A stretch of DNA of 25,965 bases from Lachnospiraceae bacterium (lineage in GTDB: Bacteria; Bacillota; Clostridia; Lachnospirales; Lachnospiraceae): contig CAAFXG010000553.1 in the NCBI GenBank assembly GCA_900766925.1, positions 1 through 25,965 on the forward strand, written 5' to 3'. Both the position numbers and the translations under genes were made by a program. A model generated the notes under the pieces. The model saw only the letters and a list, made by a program, of their open reading frames with translations, ran no database searches and had not been told where the DNA came from. Below are positions 8,159 through 15,817 of this stretch, in pieces (positions within the stretch are counted from its first letter, which is position 1; each line of letters opens with the position of its first letter).

Positions 8159-8917
8159 ATGGAATTATTTGATTTAAATAACAAGGTAGCAATAGTTACA
8201 GGTGGAGGCTATGGACTCGGACATGGGTATGCTGTTAATCTTGCAAAGGCGGGAGCAACGGTCTGTGTGTTTGGAAGAAGTGCTTCCAGCCTTCAAAATA
8301 CCGTGTCTGATATTGAAAAGCTTGGGAAAAAAGCATATGCATATGTTGGGGATATCACCAGAATTGGTGATATCTCCGACACGGTAAAAAAGATATATGA
8401 TAAATTTGGACATATAGATATTCTTGTGAATAATGCCGGAACCGAGATTGCTGAACCCTTTCTAAGTGTTACTGAGGAACATTTTGATGCAATTATGAAT
8501 GTCAACATAAAGGGAACATATATGATGGCAAAGGAAGTTGCCTCGTATATGGTCAATCAAAATAGTGGAAAAATTATTAATATTGCTTCTCTTGGAAGTT
8601 ATATAGGTCTTGAGGATTCAACGGTCTATTGCAGTTCAAAGGGCGCGGTAATGCAGTTTACTAAGGCAATTGCAATCGAGCTTGCCAAAAATAATATTCA
8701 GGTAAATGCCATTGCTCCGGGTTATTTCCTTACAGAGATGACAAAACCATTTTTTGATGATGAACAGCACAGCAAATGGATTAAGGATCGTATTCCTCTC
8801 GGATATGTAGGAACTGAGGATGAACTGGCCGGAACAGTAATATTTCTGGCTTCTAAGGCATCTGATTATATTACCGGACAGACAATTCTGGTGGATGGAG
8901 GCTGGATGGCAGGATGA
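8159..8917 (+). CDS. Short-chain dehydrogenase/reductase (SDR), classical type
   Basis: A 252-residue cytosolic NAD(P)-dependent oxidoreductase. It shows the glycine-rich cofactor motif TGGGYGLG (about 14-21), NNAG (91-94), N116, and the catalytic S144, Y157 and K161 (YCSSK), ending in ITGQTILVDGGW. Such enzymes interconvert a secondary alcohol and ketone. AGTAGG at 8146-8151 is best spaced for the ATG at 8159; an ATG at 8153 is also in frame. It overlaps the start of the following zinc alcohol dehydrogenase, so the two are translationally coupled. With the HisD paralogue they form a set like HpsN/HpsO/HpsP. The substrate is not visible. Confidence 0.9.
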   Translation: MELFDLNNKVAIVTGGGYGLGHGYAVNLAKAGATVCVFGRSASSLQNTVSDIEKLGKKAYAYVGDITRIGDISDTVKKIYDKFGHIDILVNNAGTEIAEPFLSVTEEHFDAIMNVNIKGTYMMAKEVASYMVNQNSGKIINIASLGSYIGLEDSTVYCSSKGAVMQFTKAIAIELAKNNIQVNAIAPGYFLTEMTKPFFDDEQHSKWIKDRIPLGYVGTEDELAGTVIFLASKASDYITGQTILVDGGWMAG

Positions 8918-9969
8918 CAGAGGATATACAGAGAAATACAGCAAAGTCTGAAATGAAGGCAGTCAGGTTTTATGGTGTGGAAGACGTAAGATTCGAGATG
9001 GTGCCTTGTCCTAAACCAAAAGACAATGAAGTCTTAATTCAGGTTCTATACGCAGGAATATGCGGCTCGGATCTTCATATCTACAAAAAGGGAATGTTTG
9101 TACAAAACATCCCTGAAACAATGGGACATGAATTTGTCGGCCGGGTGGTATCGGCTGGAGAAAAATGCAGCAGGGAGCTTATTGGTAAAATAGTTTCAGC
9201 AAATCCGATGGTACCCTGCATGAAGTGTCCAAGCTGTATGGAAGGAAATTATAATACATGTCATGAGCTAGGCTTTATCGGCGAGGTTAGACAGGGCTGC
9301 TTTGCTGAATATATAGCAATGCCTTGTGATGCAGTGTTTGAAATACCATGCGGCGCGTATTCATCATTTGATGAAATAAAAAAATATGTTTTAACAGAAC
9401 CTTTGGCTGTGGCCTTAAATGTCTGTAACAGGTCAGCATGTACACAAGACGATAAGGTTGCAATAATAGGAGCGGGACCGATAGGTCTTTTAACCTGTGC
9501 TGTACTAAAAAAAGAAAGAAAAGTTAAGAGTATAACAATGGTTGACCTGTCCACAACCCGTTTGGAGTATGCAAGGAAGGTCGGTTCGGATTTCTGCTTC
9601 ACAAATTCTGATGACCTTATGTATGATTATGACCTTATTATTGACTGTGCGGGAGTGGAGGCATCAATTGCCGCAGGAGTAAGCCATGTGAAGGCAAACG
9701 GAAGAGTATGTATTGTAAGTATATTTGAAAATCCGGCAGGCATTGATTGTAATGAAATTGTGAGCAGGCAGCTTAGTATTATCGGTGCCAATGTATATCA
9801 TTACAAGGATTTAACGGATGCGGCTGCTCTCATTTGCCGTTCAGGCGATTATTTTGATATTTTAATAACAAATGAATTTAAACCTGAGGATTGCAGGGAT
9901 GCATTTATGTTATTGTCATCCAGGGATAAGACGGTTGAAAAGGTAGTTTTTAATACTTATTATCAGTGA
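8914..9969 (+). CDS. Zinc-dependent medium-chain alcohol dehydrogenase (MDR, Tdh/SorD type)
   Basis: A 351-residue MDR enzyme. It has the catalytic zinc residues C50 (GICGSD) and H72-E73 (GHEF), four structural-zinc cysteines in PCMKCPSCMEGNYNTC (C102, C105, C108, C116), and the Rossmann motif GAGPIGLL. These mark polyol or threonine-type dehydrogenases that oxidise secondary alcohols with NAD(P)+. The ATG at 8914 overlaps the SDR stop codon. An internal ATG at 8953 (MKAVRFYG) is where many relatives begin, but it has no ribosome site, so I keep the longer form. It is the last gene of unit A; its stop codon is followed after one base by the giant inverted repeat. Confidence 0.9.
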   Translation: MTEDIQRNTAKSEMKAVRFYGVEDVRFEMVPCPKPKDNEVLIQVLYAGICGSDLHIYKKGMFVQNIPETMGHEFVGRVVSAGEKCSRELIGKIVSANPMVPCMKCPSCMEGNYNTCHELGFIGEVRQGCFAEYIAMPCDAVFEIPCGAYSSFDEIKKYVLTEPLAVALNVCNRSACTQDDKVAIIGAGPIGLLTCAVLKKERKVKSITMVDLSTTRLEYARKVGSDFCFTNSDDLMYDYDLIIDCAGVEASIAAGVSHVKANGRVCIVSIFENPAGIDCNEIVSRQLSIIGANVYHYKDLTDAAALICRSGDYFDILITNEFKPEDCRDAFMLLSSRDKTVEKVVFNTYYQ

Positions 9970-9970
9970 A

Positions 9971-10201
9971 CTGTCGAATCTGCGATAAACAGGGGGTAGC
10001 CCGCTATAGTTTTTATATGCGTATACTGTTTTCATTCTGTTATGCAGGACATTTCGAAGAGCCTTTTAAAACAAAAATCATGTTCAGCATAGGCTTCCAT
10101 GATTTTTAAGTCTCTTCTCCATAGCATAACTAAGCCATTAAAACAGTATACGCATATAAAAACTATAGCGGGCTACCCCCTGTTTATCGCAGATTCGACA
10201 G
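9971..10201. repeat. 231-bp giant inverted repeat 1 with perfect 62-bp arms
   Basis: Bases 9971-10032 are the exact reverse complement of 10140-10201 (62 of 62 bp). The 107-bp interior also folds on the same axis: 10039-10045 pairs with 10124-10130, 10056-10061 with 10112-10117, and 10073-10082 with 10098-10107. Transcribed, the whole block would form one very long hairpin. No ORF of note lies inside, there is no U-tract after it and no obvious target-site duplication (GTGAA on the left, CTCCT on the right). It begins one base after the dehydrogenase stop codon. It may act as terminator, RNase III substrate or mobile hairpin; the function is not known to me. Confidence 0.95.
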
Positions 10202-10234
10202 CTCCTTTATATCCCGGAAAAATCCGCCGGGCAT

Positions 10235-10267
10235 TTAGACGTTTTTTAAACGCGGGGTTGATATATT
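10235..10267 (+). promoter_or_regulatory. Shared operator/promoter, copy B (before transporter 2 unit)
   Basis: TTAGACGTTTTTTAAACGC (10235-10253) is the same 11-bp-period direct repeat as copies A and C, with one changed base in the second half. A -10-like TATATT at 10262-10267 begins 10 nt after the second half-site hexamer (TTAAAC). A small GC hairpin (10213-10217 with 10227-10231) lies just upstream. The element sits 66 bp before the ATG of the second binding protein. Confidence 0.65.
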
Positions 10268-10319
10268 GCTGACATGTTAATTAAACAACTTAGCAACACA
10301 CAAAAAAGGAGGCTTTACT

Positions 10320-11441
10320 ATGAGAAAATTAAAGAAAACAGTAAGCGCGTTAGTCGTGGCAACAATGTTGATGAGTCTTGCGGCATGTGGAAAAACAACT
10401 GACAAGACTACAGAAGCAACAGAAACACAAAGTCAGGAGACTACTGAGGCGGTTTCAGAGGAGACTTCAGAGGAAACCGTTGAAGCATCCGGTAGCGAGG
10501 CTGAGACACAGACTGATTCAGACCTGGCATATTATGATGGTGTAACCTACATTGGTCAGTCTACATGGATTGGTTATGCACCTTTGTTCATTGCGGAACA
10601 GAAGGGATTTTTCCTTGATCATGGTGCAGACATTAAGGTTCAGGTTATTGAGAGTGCTGCTGACCGTCGTTCTTCGTTACTTGCTGATCAGATTCAGTGT
10701 ATGTCAAGTACGGTTGATACACACATTATGACGGATGCAGCAGGAATAGACATTGTGCAGGTTCTTGCTCTTGATACCTCAGACGGTGGTGATGGTGTTA
10801 TTGCAAAGTCTGAAATTGAATCCATCGCCGATCTTAAGGGAAAGAGTGTAGCTCTTGATACAACCGGTGGAGCATCATTCTTCTGGTTCCAGTATCTGCT
10901 TCGTGAAGAAGGCATGACCCTTGATGATCTTAACGTACAGTCAATGGGCTCTGGTGATGCAGGTTCTGCCTTTGTTGCCGGAAATGTAGATGCAGCCGTT
11001 ACATGGCAGCCATGGCTCACCAATGCAACTAATACAGATTTTGGAAAGGTACTTGTGGATTCTACGGAAACACCCGGTATAATTGTTGACTCAATTGGAT
11101 TTAAGTCAGAGTTCGTTGATGCATATCCGGGTACGGTAACTGCACTTGTACTTGGATGGTATGACGCTCTTGCATATATTGAATCTGACTATGACGATGC
11201 AGTAGCAATTATGGCTGAAGGAATGGGTCAGACTGTAGAGGATTTTGAAGCTTCCCTTGCAGATGTGAAGTATTATGACAGGGATATGAATATTGAATAT
11301 TTTGATGAGTCAAATGAGGATAGTATTTACGCAATAGCAGAGCTTGCTAATACGATTTGGATTGAAAATGGTTTCTACGAGGAAAGTGAAGGTCCTGTTA
11401 TTGCTGAGGTAATTGATGGCAGCTTTGTTACAGCAGAGTAA
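10320..11441 (+). CDS. NitT/TauT-family substrate-binding lipoprotein, transporter 2
   Basis: A 373-residue lipoprotein. The signal ends in LMSLAAC (cysteine about residue 23), followed by a Thr/Glu/Ser-rich linker of about 45 residues that would hold the domain away from the membrane. The binding domain starts at about residue 70 with STWIGYAPLFIAEQKGFF and continues with SDGGDGVIAKSEIESIADLKGKSVALD and DAAVTWQPWLTN. It is a clear homologue of the first binding protein: the GGDG and W-x-PWL segments are shared, while several likely pocket residues differ (GYFFFL against ASFFWF). A strong AAAAAAGGAGG site precedes the ATG. It opens unit B under operator copy B and is followed by a stable stem-loop, a usual way to make more binding protein than permease. 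Confidence 0.9.
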   Translation: MRKLKKTVSALVVATMLMSLAACGKTTDKTTEATETQSQETTEAVSEETSEETVEASGSEAETQTDSDLAYYDGVTYIGQSTWIGYAPLFIAEQKGFFLDHGADIKVQVIESAADRRSSLLADQIQCMSSTVDTHIMTDAAGIDIVQVLALDTSDGGDGVIAKSEIESIADLKGKSVALDTTGGASFFWFQYLLREEGMTLDDLNVQSMGSGDAGSAFVAGNVDAAVTWQPWLTNATNTDFGKVLVDSTETPGIIVDSIGFKSEFVDAYPGTVTALVLGWYDALAYIESDYDDAVAIMAEGMGQTVEDFEASLADVKYYDRDMNIEYFDESNEDSIYAIAELANTIWIENGFYEESEGPVIAEVIDGSFVTAE

Positions 11442-11474
11442 AGAACAAAGAGAATTTTTTCACAAAATATATAA

Positions 11475-11504
11475 AAGGGAGGCAGGTTAGTGCCTGCCTC
11501 CCTT
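11475..11504 (+). terminator. Stem-loop between binding protein 2 and its permease
   Basis: A perfect 12-bp stem, AAGGGAGGCAGG (11475-11486) with its complement at 11493-11504, and a 6-nt loop. There is no U-tract on the + strand, so full termination is doubtful. It more likely gives partial readthrough or protects the 3' end of the binding-protein mRNA. Confidence 0.6.
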
Positions 11505-11534
11505 GCACATTATTATGCTAGGGAGTGAAATAAT

Positions 11535-12344
11535 ATGGCCAAAAAACAATCAGTGGGGAAGAAAATATCCAAGGCTTTCAGCCCTATGGAGGAAATTAGT
11601 AAGCCTGTATCATTGATACTTGGAATTTGCATGTTTGTAATAGTAATTTTTGTATGGTATATATTGACAGCCACAGGGAAGGTGGATTCAATGTTTTTGC
11701 CATCACCCTCAGATACCCTGAAGTCAGGAATTAATCTTTTTACGGAGCAGGGCTTCTTAAATGATATTAAATATACGGTATTTAGAGTTATGGGTGGCTT
11801 TTTAATCGCAGCATTGTTTGCGATACCACTTGGAATACTTATAGGAATATATGCACCGGTTTCTTCATTTTTTGAACCCTTATTTTCATTTGTAAGATAT
11901 TTACCGGCATCTGCATTTATTCCGTTATTTATCCTATGGATTGGAATAGACGAAAAAGAAAAAATAGCTGTAATTATACTTGGAAGCTTTCCTCAGCTCG
12001 TACTTATGATTGCGACATCAATGAAGAGTGTAAGCAAGGACCTGGTTGAGGTTTCTTATACCTTGGGTGCGAGCAGGGCAGGAGTTGCATGGAAGGTTAT
12101 TCTTCCTAAGAGTGCCCCTCAGATACTTGACAATCTGAGAATTGTATTAGGTTGGGCATGGACTTACATAATTGTAGCTGAGATGGTAGGAGCAAGTGAA
12201 GGCATCGGATATAGGATTATCCAGTCACAGAGAATGTTGAATACATCAAAAATATTTGTTGGAATACTATGTATTGGTGTGATAGGACTTGTATTTGACG
12301 TAATCCTGAAGGGCTTAAGAAAGCTGTTATTCCCTTGGGATTAA
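11535..12344 (+). CDS. ABC transporter permease, NitT/TauT family, transporter 2
   Basis: A 269-residue membrane protein with about six helices and the permease loop SYTLGASRAGVAWKVILPKSAPQI, followed by GWAWTYIIVAEMVGASEGIGY. It is a paralogue of the permease at 3587, with the same segment order and PSPSDTLKSG near the start (PTPTSVLQSL in the other). It has a longer cytosolic N-terminus (about 25 residues, KKQSVGKKISKAFSPMEEIS). It should pair with the ATPase gene that starts 22 bp downstream and with binding protein 2. AGGGAGTG precedes the ATG. Confidence 0.9.
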   Translation: MAKKQSVGKKISKAFSPMEEISKPVSLILGICMFVIVIFVWYILTATGKVDSMFLPSPSDTLKSGINLFTEQGFLNDIKYTVFRVMGGFLIAALFAIPLGILIGIYAPVSSFFEPLFSFVRYLPASAFIPLFILWIGIDEKEKIAVIILGSFPQLVLMIATSMKSVSKDLVEVSYTLGASRAGVAWKVILPKSAPQILDNLRIVLGWAWTYIIVAEMVGASEGIGYRIIQSQRMLNTSKIFVGILCIGVIGLVFDVILKGLRKLLFPWD

Positions 12345-12366
12345 TATGACGGTGAGGTGTATGCTT

Positions 12367-13164
12367 ATGAATCAGACATTAAATGAAAAAAAATATAACG
12401 GTCTTGTGGTAGACCACGTTAATAAGATATTTCAGACTAAGACACGCACGGTTGAAGCGCTTAAGGATATTAATCTTCATGTCAGGTCAAAGGAATTTGT
12501 TTCGCTTCTCGGTACCTCGGGCTGTGGTAAATCAACCCTGCTAAGAATAATAGGAGGACTTGAGAGTGCATCCGATGGTGCGGTAATGTTTAAACAGCAG
12601 GAGATTACAGGACCCGGTGCAGACCGTGGAATGGTGTTCCAGTCCTATACATTGTTTCCGTGGATGACTATTTCGGAGAATATACAGTTTGGTCTGAAAC
12701 AGAAGAAGGTGCCTAAAAAGGAACGTGAAGAGATTGCTATGGAGTATGTGGAGCTGGTTGGCCTTAAAGGCTTTGAAAACCTTTATCCTAAGTCGCTGTC
12801 CGGAGGTATGAAGCAGAGAGTAGCCATTGCAAGAGCACTGGCAAATGATCCTGACGTTCTTTTGCTTGACGAGCCTTTTGGTGCTCTGGATACACAGACA
12901 AGGGGCGTAATGCAGGAGCTGCTTTTGGATGTATGGCAGAAATCACCAAAGATGGTAATCATGGTTACACATGATATTGACGAGGCTATTTTGCTTGCGG
13001 ACAGAGTTGTGGTAATGTCAGCAAGACCGGGAAGTGTCAAGGAAATAATTGATATTGATATTGAAAGACCAAGAGATTATAAGGTGAAAATGAGTCAGCA
13101 ATTCTTAGATTATAAAATGCGCGCAACAGAGCTTATCAGAGAGGAAAGCATGAAATTAATTTAA
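12367..13164 (+). CDS. ABC transporter ATPase, NitT/TauT family, transporter 2
   Basis: About 265 residues with Walker A GTSGCGKST, Q-loop VFQSYTLFPWMTI, signature LSGGMKQR, Walker B LLLDEPFGALD and the histidine in MVTHDIDEAI. It is the energy subunit of the second transporter and a paralogue of the ATPase at 4353. Three in-frame ATGs (12346, 12361, 12367) are possible. GGTGAGGTG at 12351-12359 lies 7 nt before 12367 and is too close to 12361, so the third is chosen. Confidence 0.9.
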   Translation: MNQTLNEKKYNGLVVDHVNKIFQTKTRTVEALKDINLHVRSKEFVSLLGTSGCGKSTLLRIIGGLESASDGAVMFKQQEITGPGADRGMVFQSYTLFPWMTISENIQFGLKQKKVPKKEREEIAMEYVELVGLKGFENLYPKSLSGGMKQRVAIARALANDPDVLLLDEPFGALDTQTRGVMQELLLDVWQKSPKMVIMVTHDIDEAILLADRVVVMSARPGSVKEIIDIDIERPRDYKVKMSQQFLDYKMRATELIREESMKLI

Positions 13165-13180
13165 GAAAGAAGGATTTCGT

Positions 13181-14035
13181 ATGGCGCATAATATGAAAAG
13201 AGGTACTGCAATGATATTAATTTTCATTGCGGGTTTCTTTTGGTCTATTGGCGGACTTATGGTTAAAATATCAGATATAAATCCAATCTCCCTCATTGGA
13301 TATCGAGCATTACTGTCCATCCCGGTACTTCTGATATTTAGTCCACCAAGGACCTTAAATATAAATAAAAGAGTAATCATTTATGCTTTGTTTCCGACTG
13401 CACTTGCGTTTACCTATGTGTTTTCAGCCAGATATACAACAGCGGCCAATGCAATCATGATTCAATATGCATCACCTATCTATGTTGTCATACTCTGCTA
13501 TATATTGTACAGAAAAAAGCCTGAGAAAGAGGATATAGCAGTTGTAATTGCCTCAGTTCTCGGAATGGTTTTATTCTTTATGGATGATTATTCACCGGGA
13601 AATATGTTAGGCAATATGATTGCGGTTTTAGGTGGTCTTTTGTTCGCATGTTATTATACCCTCACCGGTTCATCAGGTGAGGATTCGGCGGCAATAATTA
13701 TAGTGTCGCAGATACAGCTTGTAATACTTACATTTCCGTTTATGTTTTTTACGGCTCCCATGTCTTTAGAGCCCGCATCGATAATTGCGGTAATCGGAAT
13801 GGGTGTTTTACAGAGGGGAATGGGTGAGGGAATTTATTCTAAATCCGCACCCCATTGCAGCCCGCTGGACGCAGTGCTTATGTCCATGACTGAGCCCCTG
13901 CTCAATCCCGTATGGGTAATGATTTTCTATGGGGAAAAACCAGGCAAATTTGCAGTTATAGGGTCTGTAGTCATAGTTGTCTCGGTTATAAGCTGGAATG
14001 TATATAAGTCTAAAAGAACGTCTGAACACGAATAG
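13181..14035 (+). CDS. EamA/DMT-family membrane transporter
   Basis: A 284-residue, strongly hydrophobic protein with about ten predicted helices in two similar halves, as in EamA (drug/metabolite transporter) exporters. The first half begins with GFFWSIGGLMVKISDINPISLIGYR, and the second repeats the pattern after YSPGNMLGNMIAVLGGLLFACYYTLTG. Family members usually export metabolites or amino acids. Here it closes the second transporter unit, starting 17 bp after the ATPase, so it may release an end product or toxic intermediate of the pathway; that is inference. Operator copy C begins 5 bp after its stop codon with no terminator between, so readthrough into unit C is possible. Confidence 0.85.
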   Translation: MAHNMKRGTAMILIFIAGFFWSIGGLMVKISDINPISLIGYRALLSIPVLLIFSPPRTLNINKRVIIYALFPTALAFTYVFSARYTTAANAIMIQYASPIYVVILCYILYRKKPEKEDIAVVIASVLGMVLFFMDDYSPGNMLGNMIAVLGGLLFACYYTLTGSSGEDSAAIIIVSQIQLVILTFPFMFFTAPMSLEPASIIAVIGMGVLQRGMGEGIYSKSAPHCSPLDAVLMSMTEPLLNPVWVMIFYGEKPGKFAVIGSVVIVVSVISWNVYKSKRTSEHE

Positions 14036-14039
14036 GAGT

Positions 14040-14072
14040 TTAGACGTTTTTTAGACATTATTTTTATATGAT
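14040..14072 (+). promoter_or_regulatory. Shared operator/promoter, copy C (before aconitase X unit)
   Basis: TTAGACGTTTTTTAGACAT (14040-14058) repeats the element seen at 3522 and 10235, with the same 11-bp direct-repeat period. The -10-like TATGAT at 14067-14072 begins 10 nt after the second TTAGAC, the same spacing as in the other copies. This is the best -10 of the three. The ATG of the aconitase X large subunit is at 14143. Confidence 0.65.
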
Positions 14073-14142
14073 GGGCAGTGAAGTGAAATGAGAAAATATA
14101 TGTTGCTGATGTTATAGAAACAATGGAATGGAGGTCGATTAT

Positions 14143-15360
14143 ATGATACTGACAAGAGAAGAACAGGCTATGTTTGATGGAGAATTTGGAGCAGGTGTGC
14201 AGACTGCAATGAAGGTTCAGGTTGCCTTGGGGGAAGCCTTTGATGCCCCTTATATGGTTCCTGTAACAAGGACCCATGTGGCCTTAAGTAATCAGGAGGC
14301 GGATCTCTGGTTTGCCGAGAAGCTCGCAAATGGCGGTGCAACCTGTAAGATTCGTCCAACGGTGAATCCTTCTTTTAACTGGGAGCAGATGTCCTGTATA
14401 ACCAACATTGCAAAGGAGGACATGGAAATAGTTAAGCGTACACATGATGCTTATGTAAGGCTTGGAGCAATAATGACCTATGATTGTACACCGTATCTTG
14501 AAAAAAATGTCCCTATGTTTGGCGAGATATGCGCCTATTCGGAATCAAGCTGTACCCCGTATATGAATTCTGTGTATGGTGCAAGAACAAACCGTGAAGC
14601 AGCAATCAGTGCGCTTTGTGCTGCTGTTACGGGTGTGGTGCCGTATTATGGATATCTGCTGGACGAAAACAGAAAGGGTCAGATTCTTGTACACGTGGAG
14701 GCTGAGCTTAAAAATGACTTTGACTATCAGATGCTTGGATATTTTGCACCACAGAAGATAGGTATGAAGGTGCCTGTATTTGAAGGCATAAAACAGAGAC
14801 CGTCAAAGGAAGCTTTAATGAACTTCGGCGCTCAGCTTAATACAGGCGGTAATGTTGCTATGTATCATATTCTGGGATTTACACCGGAGGCGCAGACCTT
14901 AAAGGATGCATTTGGCGGGGATGAAGTCACAGAGGAGGTAACAATCACAAATGACGATTTGCTTTCTATGCAGAAATCACTGACAGATGATTATGGAAAA
15001 ATTGATTTTGCACTCTTCGGATGTCCTCATTTTACAATAGATCAGATAGCTGTCATAGCTGATATTGTAAAGGGAAGAAAGCTGGCAGTGCCAATTTATG
15101 TTATGACATCAGGTCTTAGTCTGGATCTTGCTAAGAAGATGGGATATTACGACACATTGAGGGAGGCAGGAGGATACATACTCTCAGATACATGTATGGA
15201 TCAGCCGTGCTGGAAGTTCCTTTACGGAAAAAAGGGTGTGACGGACTCTCCGAAATGTGCATATTACACTAAGCGACGTCAGATGGAATTTGTAATTGTT
15301 CCGTTAGAGCAGGCTGTTGAGGCAGCTCTTCGTGGTGAAATTACAGGTTATAACAAGTAG
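14143..15360 (+). CDS. Aconitase X large (catalytic) subunit, DUF521
   Basis: A 405-residue protein of the AcnX family, two-subunit type. It opens with the family-like ILTREEQAMFDGEFGAGVQTAM. It keeps candidate iron-sulfur or active-site cysteines at C115 (CTPY), C294 (GCPH) and C351 (DTC), plus NSVYGARTNREA (about 142-153). Known AcnX enzymes are cis-3-hydroxyproline dehydratases and archaeal phosphomevalonate dehydratase, both iron-sulfur hydro-lyases. A position near the C-terminus that is often cysteine before V-x-AA-x-xG reads EQAVEAALRG here, which may or may not matter. GGAGGT at 14130-14135 selects the ATG at 14143; an ATG at 14128 overlaps that site. The partner subunit follows 25 bp later. 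The substrate is unknown. Confidence 0.85.
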   Translation: MILTREEQAMFDGEFGAGVQTAMKVQVALGEAFDAPYMVPVTRTHVALSNQEADLWFAEKLANGGATCKIRPTVNPSFNWEQMSCITNIAKEDMEIVKRTHDAYVRLGAIMTYDCTPYLEKNVPMFGEICAYSESSCTPYMNSVYGARTNREAAISALCAAVTGVVPYYGYLLDENRKGQILVHVEAELKNDFDYQMLGYFAPQKIGMKVPVFEGIKQRPSKEALMNFGAQLNTGGNVAMYHILGFTPEAQTLKDAFGGDEVTEEVTITNDDLLSMQKSLTDDYGKIDFALFGCPHFTIDQIAVIADIVKGRKLAVPIYVMTSGLSLDLAKKMGYYDTLREAGGYILSDTCMDQPCWKFLYGKKGVTDSPKCAYYTKRRQMEFVIVPLEQAVEAALRGEITGYNK

Positions 15361-15385
15361 ATATTGATAGAAAGGAGAATTTATT

Positions 15386-15796
15386 ATGAGTAAGGAATAT
15401 TCATGCCATAGAATTTCAGATGGAACAGCCACAGGTGAGGTTTTATTTTCAAAGGACGACTTTTGCTTTTATCTGATTGACCCAAAGACAGGTATTGTGA
15501 TTGAGCCACAGCATTGCTTATACGGAAAAAGCATAGCCGGAAAGGTCCTTGTTTTCCCAAATGGAAAGGGGAGCTCTGTTGTTCAGGCAGATGGAATGTA
15601 TCAGCTGAAAATGACAGGTATGGGTCCTAAGGCACTTATAATTAAAAATCCGGATACTACTCTGGTTGCGTCGGCAATTGCCACTGAGCTTGTGGTTGTG
15701 GACAGAGCAGAGGATGCTTTTTATGAAGAGGTTGCCGAGGGAACAATGATAAGTGTGGATGCTGTAAATGGAAAGATTACTGTTATAGATAATTAA
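15386..15796 (+). CDS. Aconitase X small (swivel) subunit, DUF126
   Basis: A 136-residue partner of the AcnX large subunit, matching the swivelling beta-barrel domain that closes over the active site. It shows the family pattern G-x-x-x-GEVLFSKDDFCFYLIDPKTG, then the IAGKVLVFPNGKGSS turn (about 51-64), then a hydrophobic core ending in VDAVNGKITVID. The GKGSS serine region corresponds to the catalytic serine loop of related enzymes. The bacterial type I enzymes carry this domain fused to the large one; the separate form seen here is the type II arrangement. AAAGGAG precedes the ATG. Confidence 0.85.
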   Translation: MSKEYSCHRISDGTATGEVLFSKDDFCFYLIDPKTGIVIEPQHCLYGKSIAGKVLVFPNGKGSSVVQADGMYQLKMTGMGPKALIIKNPDTTLVASAIATELVVVDRAEDAFYEEVAEGTMISVDAVNGKITVIDN

Positions 15797-15817
15797 TGTA
15801 TGAAGGAGGGGAACCAT

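Noticed and set aside
8351..8374. Perfect 10-bp inverted repeat (GATATCACCA / TGGTGATATC, 4-nt loop) inside the SDR gene
   Set aside because: It lies in a well-conserved coding stretch (GDITRIGDIS), where the repeated GDI codons alone give the symmetry; no promoter or gene boundary is near.
5167..9969. Complete assignment as a dihydroxypropanesulfonate or taurine degradation operon
   Set aside because: No Xsc, SuyAB, taurine aminotransferase or glycyl-radical sulfolyase is present in the window, so the sulfonate idea is kept only as a hypothesis.
9971..10201. Inverted repeat 1 as an insertion sequence
   Set aside because: No transposase frame fits inside and no target-site duplication is seen at its ends; a non-autonomous hairpin element remains possible.
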